Assembly: GCA_016866475.1 (NCBI GenBank)
Contig: VGMF01000001.1
Span: 268,481 to 332,480 of the forward strand
Source of the DNA: Chlamydiota bacterium
GTDB taxonomy: Bacteria > Chlamydiota > Chlamydiia > Chlamydiales > RGXB01
Direction of reading: 5' to 3'
Length of the DNA: 64,000 nucleotides
Part shown: positions 27,760-36,669 of the stretch, piece after piece
Position numbering within the stretch: the stretch's first letter is position 1
Layout: every line of letters starts with the position of its first letter
Translations under genes and position numbers: made by a program
Notes under the pieces: model-generated
Told to the model about the DNA's origin: nothing
The model's database searches: none
Seen by the model: the letters and a program-made list of their open reading frames with translations, nothing else

Positions 27760-30567
27760 ATGCTTCATGGTATCAGAGGCTTTCTAGGTAGGGCCACAGG
27801 TCATATGCTGGGTAGTCTCAATCGTCATCTTATGCATCGTGTAGCCGGCCCCTCACCCGTTGGTCTTGAGGATTTACTTAAGATTTGTGAAAGCTGCCAA
27901 AATCCTCAAAGGCTTGCGGATCTTAGAGGGCGTATAGCGCAACTTGTAACAGAACCGGAAAACCATGCCATAAGACAAAAACTTGAAAGTTGGATCCAAA
28001 AAATTGAGGCAGCGACAGATGAAGATGTTTTAGCAACCGTCAGGGAAATTCAACTTGACATTCAGGACACTATTGTTGTCCAAAAACCGATCTTTGGACA
28101 TATCTCGGCCCAGATAGGGCAAACGCTGCATCAGGCATTCAAAACAGCGCCCGATTGTGTGGTCAAGGCTCATCTCCAGCTCGGTCGTAAAAACCTCAAC
28201 CTCCCCTATGAAAAAGAGCACCTTCTGCTCCATTTAAAGTCCTGCAGGGAAAAAGATTTTTGGGATCATCAGCAACATGAGGCTATTTGCGAGGCTGTGT
28301 TCTGTCTGGAATCAGAGGGAGGGAACTGTGACTGGAGGAACCTTCAGGAGATCTTAGCAAGTAAAGAGAGTGAGCTTCATGGGGCAGTTTTAATAAGTTC
28401 CGACCAAATACGATCGAAAACACAACTTTTTCTAAATGAGTGTCTCAACACTATCGGGTACGGTCTATTTAGAAACGCCGATCCGGTGCGAATTAAAATT
28501 GAACTCTGTATGGATATCATCAGGAGGGCAACCCTTGCCGAAAACCCCCACCTCAATCATCAAGATCTTTTTAATCATCTCGCAAACTTGATGCTCACGT
28601 CACGTGCTATTTTTATGGACGACAGGCAATTTCAAGCGAACGTCGATGCTTTGGAGCTTTTATGTGATCAAAAAGAATCGAACCTCCAAGAGCCCGTAAT
28701 TTTTCTTCAAAAGACTTACAGGTGTCTCCAAAATTTTCTCCCTTTTTTTGAATCTGCCGGAATCGCGGTAAAAATTTATGAAACAGTGTTCTCCACCTTT
28801 TTTAGCCAAAAAAATGAACAGATTATCTCCACAACCCATTTACCCTACAACAGATCCCATGCAAATCTGATTGAGTTACCAAATTCCCCCTATGAAAGCC
28901 CAAGAGGAGATCCAAAAACCCGTCTTTTGCTCCCCACCGGGGAAAGTTGCCAAATGCATCCAAAGGAGGAGCTCAATTGTGATCTGTTGATCGAAGCCCT
29001 TAAGCCTTGGTCCGAAAGATTGAAAACAGATCTCTTTTGCAGCCTGACAGGGAGCACAAGTACCTCTCTTAGCCTATTTTCTGAACGTAGGAAACCTTTT
29101 TCGGAAATAAAGGGGAAGGTTTTTCAGAATTTCGTTAAGGGGGATTTGCACCTTTTAGTGCCACTCAAGGAGGTGCTGGCAGAAAGATTTGAGCCCTTTT
29201 TTGATTCCATCTGCAATTTGTTATTTACCAAATGGATCCCCAGAATCTACACCAATCTGCAAACGTTCCTCGATACATCGTCGGAGACATCGGTAGCTCC
29301 CTTAAAAAAATTGAATGTTACTATTAGGCAGCTCTCAATTGATATTCAGCAGTACAGTACCCTTTTGACGGTTACCCCTAGGGACGAGTATTTAAAACGT
29401 AAGCGTTTAGAGGTGCGGAGCTCATGGAAAAACACACTGAAGGTTCATTGGCGCGTCAGCGGGCTTTTAACCCGGGAAATTATCCATGATTTTAGCTATC
29501 TCAAACTTTTCCGTTTGATTGTTCGAGACAAAAGGAACACCCTTAAAAGGCTTTATTCTACAAACGGGTCCAGAGAACTCCTTTACGTTGCGGATGTAGT
29601 AACAAAAAAATGCCTAGAGCTTGTCTTACGAATTTTTTTTATGGTGTTGCCTTACCAGCGAGTGATGGAGACTCTGACGGATAAATTTTTGTCATCAAAA
29701 AATCTTATAAAAATATACAGGTCCTGTTTAGAGTCTCTTTTGGATGATTATAGAAAAGGGACAAAAAGCCGTTTCAACCATCTTTTAGGTTCGAATGTCG
29801 ATCCCAGCACCTCTAAGGAACTGGTGAAATCTATTCTGGAGATCTTCCCGAGAAATAGTGGAATGGATTCGGAGGGTCTAAAAAGCAATCCCTTTATGCA
29901 GATCCCCTCTCTTTTGAGGGCTCTCATTTATGAAAAAGGAGGTCAAGGGGTTGCTGTGTTGTGGGGGAACGTTGTAACACCGGAATTTTTCTCGGATTTA
30001 CAGAAAAGTCTCATCCAAATCTTAAAAACCGTCCCTACAGAAAATTCATTTGGAAGTTTGGATTTACAAAAACCGATTGATTTGTCTCTAGTTGACCTGG
30101 AACATGCCATCTGCGTATACCTGGTCAGGGATCTTACCTCAATGGAGGTCCCCGACAAGTGGGACGCAGGGCTTGAATATATCAAAAAACAAATTTTATC
30201 TCTTCCCGTGCAGACAGAACTCTCCGAATTTGTCCCCTTTTTTGAAAAACTTAAAAGAGAGGTTACCAATTTGATCCAGCAGCAGAACTCACCTCTATCC
30301 GGATGGAATTTAAAAACAATCACTCAGTATCTCAATGAAATCCACGAGCTGGTCGAGAGCCAACAAGATCCGTCTGAAAAAGTAGAACAATTTAAAATAG
30401 AAATCGCACAGCTAAAACAGGATCGTCCGCCGGCAAAAGGGAAGATGAAATTTATGGAACAGATTCTTATCGATGCATTCCAATTAGGTTTTATCCACCT
30501 AAGAGAATGGATGCTTGATAAGGAGTTATTTAAAAGAGTTTTAGCAGACCAGCTTTTACCGATTTAA
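27760..30567 (+). CDS. Large orphan alpha-helical protein
   Basis: 935 residues, not recognised. There is no signal peptide and no convincing membrane span. The N-terminus (MLHGIRGFLGRATGHMLGSL) is a glycine-rich amphipathic segment, the middle and end are helical with many Leu/Glu/Lys, and the C-terminal ~100 residues contain coiled-coil-like stretches (EKVEQFKIEIAQLKQD). Ribosome site AAGG at 27751 supports the start, and a hairpin follows the stop. Codon use looks like that of neighbouring housekeeping genes. Secretion by the type III system is possible but unproven. Confidence 0.7.
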   Translation: MLHGIRGFLGRATGHMLGSLNRHLMHRVAGPSPVGLEDLLKICESCQNPQRLADLRGRIAQLVTEPENHAIRQKLESWIQKIEAATDEDVLATVREIQLDIQDTIVVQKPIFGHISAQIGQTLHQAFKTAPDCVVKAHLQLGRKNLNLPYEKEHLLLHLKSCREKDFWDHQQHEAICEAVFCLESEGGNCDWRNLQEILASKESELHGAVLISSDQIRSKTQLFLNECLNTIGYGLFRNADPVRIKIELCMDIIRRATLAENPHLNHQDLFNHLANLMLTSRAIFMDDRQFQANVDALELLCDQKESNLQEPVIFLQKTYRCLQNFLPFFESAGIAVKIYETVFSTFFSQKNEQIISTTHLPYNRSHANLIELPNSPYESPRGDPKTRLLLPTGESCQMHPKEELNCDLLIEALKPWSERLKTDLFCSLTGSTSTSLSLFSERRKPFSEIKGKVFQNFVKGDLHLLVPLKEVLAERFEPFFDSICNLLFTKWIPRIYTNLQTFLDTSSETSVAPLKKLNVTIRQLSIDIQQYSTLLTVTPRDEYLKRKRLEVRSSWKNTLKVHWRVSGLLTREIIHDFSYLKLFRLIVRDKRNTLKRLYSTNGSRELLYVADVVTKKCLELVLRIFFMVLPYQRVMETLTDKFLSSKNLIKIYRSCLESLLDDYRKGTKSRFNHLLGSNVDPSTSKELVKSILEIFPRNSGMDSEGLKSNPFMQIPSLLRALIYEKGGQGVAVLWGNVVTPEFFSDLQKSLIQILKTVPTENSFGSLDLQKPIDLSLVDLEHAICVYLVRDLTSMEVPDKWDAGLEYIKKQILSLPVQTELSEFVPFFEKLKREVTNLIQQQNSPLSGWNLKTITQYLNEIHELVESQQDPSEKVEQFKIEIAQLKQDRPPAKGKMKFMEQILIDAFQLGFIHLREWMLDKELFKRVLADQLLPI

Positions 30568-30572
30568 AAGGG

Positions 30573-30615
30573 GATACATCTGCCTCAATCACATCAAAGC
30601 AGATGTACATCTTTT
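30573..30615 (+). terminator. Terminator after the 935-residue gene
   Basis: ACATCTGC (30576-30583) pairs with GCAGATGT (30599-30606), with flanking bases able to extend the stem, followed by TTTT. Six bases after the stop codon. Confidence 0.6.
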
Positions 30616-30626
30616 ATGACAGGAAA

Positions 30627-30773
30627 CTATCTGTTCCCTTTTTTCGCGCACTTATCGCATTTGTCACAATTTTTATTTTGTGAGTTATTCTTTTTATTCA
30701 TCTGACCATTACCGCAAGAAACAAGACCTGCCGATACTAAAGCAAATGTCGCTAAACTTAAAAACTTCTTCAT
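30627..30773 (-). CDS. Tiny predicted lipoprotein with a CxxC-type cysteine motif
   Basis: 48 residues, too short for common length cut-offs. The N-terminus MKKFLSLATFALVSAGLVSC is a classical lipoprotein signal: two lysines, a hydrophobic stretch and the lipobox LVSC followed by Gly, with the acylated Cys at position 20. The mature part is 29 residues, Asn/Lys-rich, with a CDKCDKC cluster (Cys36, 39, 42). ATG 30773 has AGAGG five bases upstream. The three cysteines suggest metal or redox binding; this is inference. It lies downstream of the rluA-family gene on the same strand, about 115 bases away, with an A/T-rich gap that may hold its own promoter. Confidence 0.75.
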   Translation of the reverse strand: MKKFLSLATFALVSAGLVSCGNGQMNKKNNSQNKNCDKCDKCAKKGNR

Positions 30774-30887
30774 ATATACCTCTCTATATTTTTTATTTAA
30801 AAAATTTTAGCATATTTAGACAAGAAGAAATTTAAAATTTTTTTAGTGACTATCCCTTAGAGTGTTAAAAAGGATAAGATTTACGCC

Positions 30888-31673
30888 CTAATTTTTCCCG
30901 ATAAAGCGGTCAAACTCGTCGGGTGTTTTGGAGAAAATTGTGATTTTTTTGTTTAGGAAAGGATGGTGGAACTCTAACATGTTCGCATGCAAATACATAC
31001 GTTCATATTTTTTAGTTTTTTCGCCATAAAGAAGATCCCCAACTATCGGGTGGCTCACAGCTTTGAGGTGGACACGTATTTGATGGGTCCGACCGGTTGT
31101 AGGGGTGCAGGCGACCATAGTAAAAAGGGGGGTCTCGATCATTGGTTTGATATGAGTTATGGCCTTGCGTCCCGTCAAAAGAACCCCAAAGTGCTCAAAT
31201 CCCTCGATACGACCCACTCTGCCTATCGGAAGATCGATGGTGACTCGGTTTTTAAAATGGCCCTCGACGATTGCCAAGTAGCCTTTACGGATTTTTCTCT
31301 CTTTAAAGAGCTCCTCGAAGGCCCTTTGTGCCTCTTCTGTTTTTGCCCTTATGAGCAAACCGGAAGTCTCTTTATCTAATCGGTGTACCAACCCCTTGAA
31401 CCGTTTGGGGTCACTCTCCACCCCTACCGGTTTGTCTATAACCTCGATATAAGGGTCGTCGTACATCACGGTGAACCGGATCCTAGATTTTTTCTGTTCC
31501 GTTAGAGGTGCAAGTCGTAGCTCGACCTTGTCTTGGCGGCGACAAGGTGTCGTTGCAACCCTATGCATTTTTCCGTTCAAGAATGCGTATCCTAAATCAA
31601 TAAAAGAACGTATCTTTGTTTTTGTGTATGCCCCGTCCGCAGATGCAAATAGTCGGTCTACAAATTTTTCCAC
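30888..31673 (-). CDS. RluA-family pseudouridine synthase
   Basis: 261 residues. An S4-like N-terminus (KFVDRLFASADG...RSFIDLGYAFLNGK) is followed by the catalytic block VHRLDKETSGLLIRAKTEEA, whose Asp is the nucleophile, and by TGRTHQIRVHLKAVSHPIVGD. Such enzymes convert uridine to pseudouridine in rRNA or tRNA; the exact site cannot be read from sequence. The start is GTG 31673, within the last bases of pepA (16-base overlap), without its own ribosome site, implying translational coupling. Confidence 0.9.
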   Translation of the reverse strand: MEKFVDRLFASADGAYTKTKIRSFIDLGYAFLNGKMHRVATTPCRRQDKVELRLAPLTEQKKSRIRFTVMYDDPYIEVIDKPVGVESDPKRFKGLVHRLDKETSGLLIRAKTEEAQRAFEELFKERKIRKGYLAIVEGHFKNRVTIDLPIGRVGRIEGFEHFGVLLTGRKAITHIKPMIETPLFTMVACTPTTGRTHQIRVHLKAVSHPIVGDLLYGEKTKKYERMYLHANMLEFHHPFLNKKITIFSKTPDEFDRFIGKN

Positions 31674-32986
31674 GTTCTGATGAAATCCAACATAAGTTTC
31701 AGCCCGTAGGAGGTTCCTAGAGATTTCTCCATGGTTGTCCCTGCGATGTCCAAATGTGCAAAAGGGATATCCTTATTTAAGTGCTGGTAGATGAATACAG
31801 CTCCTTGAGTTGCGGAAGCCTCTTTTTTTCCGGCATTTTTCATGTCGGCAACATCAGATTTCAAAAGATCCATAAAGGAATTCTTATCAAAAGGAAGGGT
31901 CCACAATGGCTCATGGGCTCTCTCCGAGGACTCGAGTAAAGCCATCTTAAGTTTAGAATTTTCGGAAAAAAGACCGGCCATACGTTTACCTAGAGCAATG
32001 ATGACGGCACCGGTCAACGTAGCTGCAGTTATGATACAGTTCAACTTCATTGTATCTGCAAGATAAGCGACCGAATCGGCTAATATTAAACGTCCCTCTG
32101 CATCTGTATTCGTTATCTCGACGCTCTTTTTTGATCTACCAATCACTATATCGCTTAGACGCAACGCACGACTGGAGATAGAATTATCGGCAACCGGCAA
32201 AGCTACGGCAACATTTTTTTTGATCCCGAGTTTATCCAGCATATAGACCAAATGTAGATACATTACTGCCCCGGCGCAATCGCCATGCATTTCGATCATG
32301 GAATCGCTCGGTTTCAGGCTATAACCTCCTGTATCAAAAACCATCCCTTTACCTACTAACCCGATAAACGGCTCATCTTGAGCTCCCCCCCGGTACTCGA
32401 TCACCAAAAGCTGGGGTGGATCGGTTTCTAGAGAACCTTTACCGACCGCGTAGTGGAGCTCCATCCCCTCTTTAAGAAGCCACTTATGGTCATGCACCTC
32501 AAGTTGAACCCCTTTCAGGGGCGCCAATAGCTCTTTAGCATAAGCTACAAAGTCGGCGACATTCCGGTCTTTGTAGGGGGTACTCAAAAGCTCCCTCATC
32601 ATAAACTGAGCATCCAGGATCGTCTCAATTTCTTTGATGTTTGAGGGCAAAGCTTCTAGATAGATCTTAGAAAGAAAAACAGACTTTTGAGATATATAGC
32701 GATCAAAACAATAGTTTCCCTCAAATAAAGCAAATAGTTGCTCCTGCAGTGCCCCTTTGATCTCGGGCAGATGGACATGTGCGACCTTTTTATCTCTTAA
32801 AAAGGCGCCCACTTTCTTATGGGCCTCACGAAAAGCCTCTGGAGTCATGTCTGCTTTCAGACCGACCTCAACCACATTTTTATGTAAATAGACTTCAAAA
32901 TTCTCTTTCGTTGTGTAGCGAATCTCTACACAATCTGCGGGTCTATTTAAAAGAAATTCGATGGAAAGATGTCTTGGCTTTGTCAT
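31658..32986 (-). CDS. pepA: Leucyl aminopeptidase (M17 family)
   Basis: 442 residues. Cuts N-terminal residues from peptides using two metal ions. The M17 signature NTDAEGRL is near residue 290, preceded by VGKGMVFDTGGYSLKPSD with the ligand Lys and Asp and by MHGDCAGA. The N-terminal ~150 residues are divergent, as usual. The gene lies directly after ssb on the minus strand, an arrangement shared with Chlamydia (recalled), and overlaps the following pseudouridine synthase. Confidence 0.94.
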   Translation of the reverse strand: MTKPRHLSIEFLLNRPADCVEIRYTTKENFEVYLHKNVVEVGLKADMTPEAFREAHKKVGAFLRDKKVAHVHLPEIKGALQEQLFALFEGNYCFDRYISQKSVFLSKIYLEALPSNIKEIETILDAQFMMRELLSTPYKDRNVADFVAYAKELLAPLKGVQLEVHDHKWLLKEGMELHYAVGKGSLETDPPQLLVIEYRGGAQDEPFIGLVGKGMVFDTGGYSLKPSDSMIEMHGDCAGAVMYLHLVYMLDKLGIKKNVAVALPVADNSISSRALRLSDIVIGRSKKSVEITNTDAEGRLILADSVAYLADTMKLNCIITAATLTGAVIIALGKRMAGLFSENSKLKMALLESSERAHEPLWTLPFDKNSFMDLLKSDVADMKNAGKKEASATQGAVFIYQHLNKDIPFAHLDIAGTTMEKSLGTSYGLKLMLDFIRTWKNL

Positions 32987-33002
32987 AGAGGCCTCCTAAT
33001 AC

Positions 33003-33458
33003 TTAAAACGGGATCTCGTCATCTTGCAATGCGGAATGCTGGCTTCCTTGCAGTACCGGTTCAAAATCAAAATCGCTTGGTTCAAAACCTGCCGGGTTCG
33101 CCTGTGCTGTCTTATTTCCGGAATTTGAACCGTTGGAATTTTCCGATTTCCCAAATGGGCTAAAAGAGACGCTCGTAGCGGTGATCTCTAAAGAGGTCTG
33201 AGGTTTCCCTTCACGGTCATTGTAAATTTGCGGTTTGCTCAATTCCCCTTGAATCATCAACGCCGTACCCTTCTTCATGTACGGGAGCATTTTATCATAT
33301 TGATCCCCCCAAAGAGTGACACGCCACCAAATTGTGTCTTCCTTGCCCCCTTTTTTTGAGCTGCAAGCAAAGCGGAAATTTGTAACCTTTTGCCCGGACG
33401 GGGTAAATCGCGTCTCCGGATCAGAGCCTAGGCGGCCTGCAATAAAAACAAAATTCAT
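33003..33458 (-). CDS. ssb: Single-stranded DNA-binding protein
   Basis: 151 residues from ATG 33458; longer frames from 33545 add an unlikely 29-residue leader. The OB-fold starts MNFVFIAGRLGSDPETRFTP and contains WWRVTLWGDQYDKM. A flexible Asn/Ser-rich linker follows, and the acidic tip DDEIPF that binds partner proteins ends the chain. It coats single-stranded DNA in replication and repair. Located 16 bases ahead of pepA. Confidence 0.95.
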   Translation of the reverse strand: MNFVFIAGRLGSDPETRFTPSGQKVTNFRFACSSKKGGKEDTIWWRVTLWGDQYDKMLPYMKKGTALMIQGELSKPQIYNDREGKPQTSLEITATSVSFSPFGKSENSNGSNSGNKTAQANPAGFEPSDFDFEPVLQGSQHSALQDDEIPF

Positions 33459-33634
33459 CTGGTAATTCCTGTAAATTTTACATCCAAACTGTAGCACAAC
33501 AAAATCTATCTTTGCACCAAAAATTTGCTCCCCAAAAACGAACAAAAACGATTTTTAAACGCTGGGATCGTTCAAAGAGAACTTGTTAAAACCTACGGTG
33601 GACTTAAAAGAAAAAATAGATTAAAAAAGTTTTT

Positions 33635-35359
33635 ATGCAAGCGCTACAAAACGAAGATCCTGCTGTTAACCTATCCAACTCTCTAGAGAGTTCCTTAGAT
33701 GCTTTAGTCACCAAACGACTTCTTGAAACGGTGCAAAAGACTGAGGTAAAGCGTTGGAACCACAAAATAGAATCTATGGTTCTAAAAAAACTTTTGCCAG
33801 ACCTTGTAGAAAAATTCTCCAACTTGAGCCCTGCAGAAGGGTACATAAAAAAAAGTGTAGAGCGGGCTATCAAACATGTTCGTCTGCTGTATCGGGAAAA
33901 CGGTGCTATTGGTTCAAACGGAACGATCAATGTTCCGATGATGATCCAAAATTGCATCGAAACCAATAAAGACCAATCAACGTTTGAGGTTTACAACCAG
34001 GCGCTTTTAGAGGCAAAAACCCTTTCGGGCCTGTTTATCGAGCCGAAAGAAAAGGTCGAAAAAAGGGTAGCAAAAGCAATTTTTTCAATAGGACAACATG
34101 CATGCACATCCAAAGGGCCTAAAACACCTTTTGAAAGAATGGAGCTCATAGATTATTTAATTTTAGAGCAGCAATTTGATCTGTTGTCCTCCTATGAGGT
34201 GCTTTCTTACGAGGAGTTGAAAGAAAAAATGCTCACACGGCTTAAAAGCATGGAGTCTATTGCACACATGGATCATCTCCCTGTATTGATCGCTTCTGTC
34301 CACGCCCACAACCTAGCCGCAAATCTCGATTTTGAAAAAAAATGGGGTAAAAAGAATCTCGATGCCCTCAAGCAATTTGTCTCCTCCCAAATGGAAATGC
34401 ACCCCTCTATGCACCCGATTGAGCTTGTGAATCGGATCCTTTTTTTGTACCACGTGAGCACTCAAAAAGACAAAAAGGCTGAAATTGTACGTGCTGCCGG
34501 CGACTATCTAACTTCACTATCAACGGATTTGTATTCGCCCACACTGCACCGGCTAGGTCATGAGGTTTATGCCTTCATCAACAATGAAATCCGTAAAATC
34601 AAATCGGGCCGCCCCCTCACTACTCTAAAAGAGATCCTTTTAGAGGTGCAGCAGATGTTTTCATTTGCAGATGAACTGGCTGCTATTTTGCCGCAACAAA
34701 AAGAGCTTCTGGAGATATTTCTTTTCTACCATTTTTTTGACCACCACCCGTTGATGCAAAATCTGGAAGATTCCCATACCGATCTTTTGTCGAGACAATT
34801 GGCGAGAGTGGCTGTTGAAAAGGGGCAAAAAGAATTTCGTGAAACGGTGCACACAACCTACGACCGGGTCATCCGCTATAAAAAGTTAGAGGTCCCCTTG
34901 GCTCAAGAGGATAATTTTTTTAGAGAAGAAACGTTTGTCGATAAAATAGCCCACTTTGCCTCCCAAAACGAGCTTGTCATGGATCAATTCAAGCCCTCAG
35001 CTGAACATCCCCTTTTTAGGTTGGTGCGCAAGTTAGCCGCCAAAGACGATACCGGCTCTTTGACAAAAGAGGAGCTGAGCTCCATTCTAGAAAAATTTTT
35101 CTCTTCTCAACAACTATTGACCGCTTACTCTAAATATCTTGAAGAGGAAATTATTTTTTTCAGTAAGATTTTCTGGTACAATCAGATGAAAAGAGGGCAA
35201 AAAACACCCCTTGAAAGGTTTTATCAATGGCATTACCAACTAATCAAACAAAAAAATCCGGGCCTGAAAGGGCGTGAACTTATTAAAAAAATGGAGGAGC
35301 TCACAACAAAAACGCTTCCGCTTATGCCCTCCTATCGTCAACAAAATGTGGCCATCTGA
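33635..35359 (+). CDS. Orphan helical protein
   Basis: 574 residues, not recognised. Entirely alpha-helical in appearance, without signal peptide or membrane helix. It has a long charged N-terminus (VNLSNSLESSLDALVTKRLL) and many Leu/Glu/Lys heptad-like stretches. There is no clear ribosome site before ATG 33635. It lies divergent from ssb and convergent with lgt (six bases between stops). Base composition matches its neighbours, so it may be a lineage-specific chlamydial gene; type III secretion cannot be judged by eye. Confidence 0.7.
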   Translation: MQALQNEDPAVNLSNSLESSLDALVTKRLLETVQKTEVKRWNHKIESMVLKKLLPDLVEKFSNLSPAEGYIKKSVERAIKHVRLLYRENGAIGSNGTINVPMMIQNCIETNKDQSTFEVYNQALLEAKTLSGLFIEPKEKVEKRVAKAIFSIGQHACTSKGPKTPFERMELIDYLILEQQFDLLSSYEVLSYEELKEKMLTRLKSMESIAHMDHLPVLIASVHAHNLAANLDFEKKWGKKNLDALKQFVSSQMEMHPSMHPIELVNRILFLYHVSTQKDKKAEIVRAAGDYLTSLSTDLYSPTLHRLGHEVYAFINNEIRKIKSGRPLTTLKEILLEVQQMFSFADELAAILPQQKELLEIFLFYHFFDHHPLMQNLEDSHTDLLSRQLARVAVEKGQKEFRETVHTTYDRVIRYKKLEVPLAQEDNFFREETFVDKIAHFASQNELVMDQFKPSAEHPLFRLVRKLAAKDDTGSLTKEELSSILEKFFSSQQLLTAYSKYLEEEIIFFSKIFWYNQMKRGQKTPLERFYQWHYQLIKQKNPGLKGRELIKKMEELTTKTLPLMPSYRQQNVAI

Positions 35360-35365
35360 TTATTT

Positions 35366-36205
35366 CTAAGAGATGCGGGTAGCAAAAGGCTCTTTAAGCC
35401 TATTATTCAAAGCAAATGCCAATCCTATCAATCCTACCAAAAGCATAGGCAGAGATAAGATTTGCCCCATATTCAAAAAGAGTCCAACTGTGTGAACACT
35501 CTGGTCTTCCTTGATAAATTCCACAAAAAAACGGCCCAGAGACATGGCTATGGTAAGCAAGAAAGCGACCACACCTGCCCTGGCATCTTTCTTCAAAAGA
35601 GCTAGCCCCAAGATCGCTAGTAAAAAATAGAATAAGGACTCATAGATTTGGACGGGATGTCTCGGATAAATCCCATACTCCATATGCGACTGCGGGTTTT
35701 GGAAAACCACACCCCAGGGCAAAAGGGTTTTTAACCCAAGTATCTCTTGGTTCATAAAATTCCCCAAACGGATACAACCCCCCATCAACATCCCGCAGGG
35801 AAAAATGCGATCCATCAGTTTGAAAAACGGGACTCTATAATGGCGTACAAAAGCCAGTGTGGCCAATACCGAACACAAAATTCCCCCGTGGCTTGCCAAC
35901 CCCCCCTCCCAAAAGCGAAAAAGCTTCCAGGGATCCTGCATGGTAGCATCCAACGGTTCGTAAAAAACAATGTGAAAGAAGCGGGCCCCAAAAACTATCC
36001 CTACCATCATGTAGTTGACAATTTTTTCACTTAGGTAACTTCCGGGGAGCGTGGTGAAGGGGCGCCAGTCGCATAAAAGGCTGAAAAGCCGAAGCGCAAG
36101 CCAAAACCCAAACGCAAAAAAAACCCCATACCAGGCAATAGGATACTGGATAAACGGGACGTGGAAGGCGATGCGGGGGGGATCAACAAAAATCGCAAGG
36201 ATCAT
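35366..36205 (-). CDS. lgt: Prolipoprotein diacylglyceryl transferase
   Basis: 279 residues, about seven membrane helices. Lgt moves diacylglycerol from phosphatidylglycerol to the lipobox cysteine of prolipoproteins. The signature is GGCIRLGNFMNQEILG, with the essential Arg/Asn, followed by YPRHPVQIYESL; GGLASHGGILCSV is the other conserved loop. ATG 36205 overlaps the upstream gene's stop by four bases. Its substrate set would include the tiny lipoprotein at 30627-30773. Confidence 0.95.
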   Translation of the reverse strand: MILAIFVDPPRIAFHVPFIQYPIAWYGVFFAFGFWLALRLFSLLCDWRPFTTLPGSYLSEKIVNYMMVGIVFGARFFHIVFYEPLDATMQDPWKLFRFWEGGLASHGGILCSVLATLAFVRHYRVPFFKLMDRIFPCGMLMGGCIRLGNFMNQEILGLKTLLPWGVVFQNPQSHMEYGIYPRHPVQIYESLFYFLLAILGLALLKKDARAGVVAFLLTIAMSLGRFFVEFIKEDQSVHTVGLFLNMGQILSLPMLLVGLIGLAFALNNRLKEPFATRIS

Positions 36206-36585
36206 TTTGACCCCAGAGCGGTTTGCTCATCCACCAAGCGACGAACTCTAAATGTAGCTCCGCGTAATAGAGCAAATCCTATCGCAATTTGCAACAGCCC
36301 CCTCGCCTCAACGGGCATCGATAGATGAGAAAAAACCAGGCCCACCCCCATCATCACCACCACAAACAAAAAGTCCTTTGGCAAAGGATCTCTTGCAGCG
36401 CTGCGGAAAAGGATCATCCTAGATTTCAGCTCGCCTAAAAGGTAGCCGACTACCAAAAGAGAAATGTGTAAAACGCGGTTTTCAGAAATACACCCTAAAT
36501 TTTTGGCCCCTTTTGTGAAAAGGATCAATCCCGCCGACAGCCACAAAATCAGAAGAATAATTTTTTGAATACGTAATGAAATCAT
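36202..36585 (-). CDS. Small inner-membrane protein upstream of lgt
   Basis: 127 residues with about four predicted membrane helices (near 7-25, 40-58, 70-90 and 95-110) and a basic C-terminal tail. Not recognised. It overlaps lgt by four bases and must be co-transcribed with it, so a membrane or lipoprotein-linked role is possible; nothing in the sequence proves it. Confidence 0.65.
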   Translation of the reverse strand: MISLRIQKIILLILWLSAGLILFTKGAKNLGCISENRVLHISLLVVGYLLGELKSRMILFRSAARDPLPKDFLFVVVMMGVGLVFSHLSMPVEARGLLQIAIGFALLRGATFRVRRLVDEQTALGSK

Positions 36586-36631
36586 ATTTACAACATAGCA
36601 GAAAATGGCTTAATCGGCGACAAAAAATCTC

Positions 36632-36660
36632 TTCACTTTTTTTTAAAGCTGCCCTATACT
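36632..36660 (+). promoter_or_regulatory. Predicted promoter of the PIN-TRAM gene
   Basis: TTCACT (36632-36637), 17-base spacer, TATACT (36655-36660). Transcription would begin around 36667, three bases before ATG 36670, again implying a leaderless or nearly leaderless message. Confidence 0.5.
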
Positions 36661-36669
36661 GCTTCAGTT

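Noticed and set aside
33459..33545. N-terminal extension of ssb (29 residues)
   Set aside because: SSB begins at MNFVFIAGRL; the extension is unlike the family and the ATG at 33458 fits.
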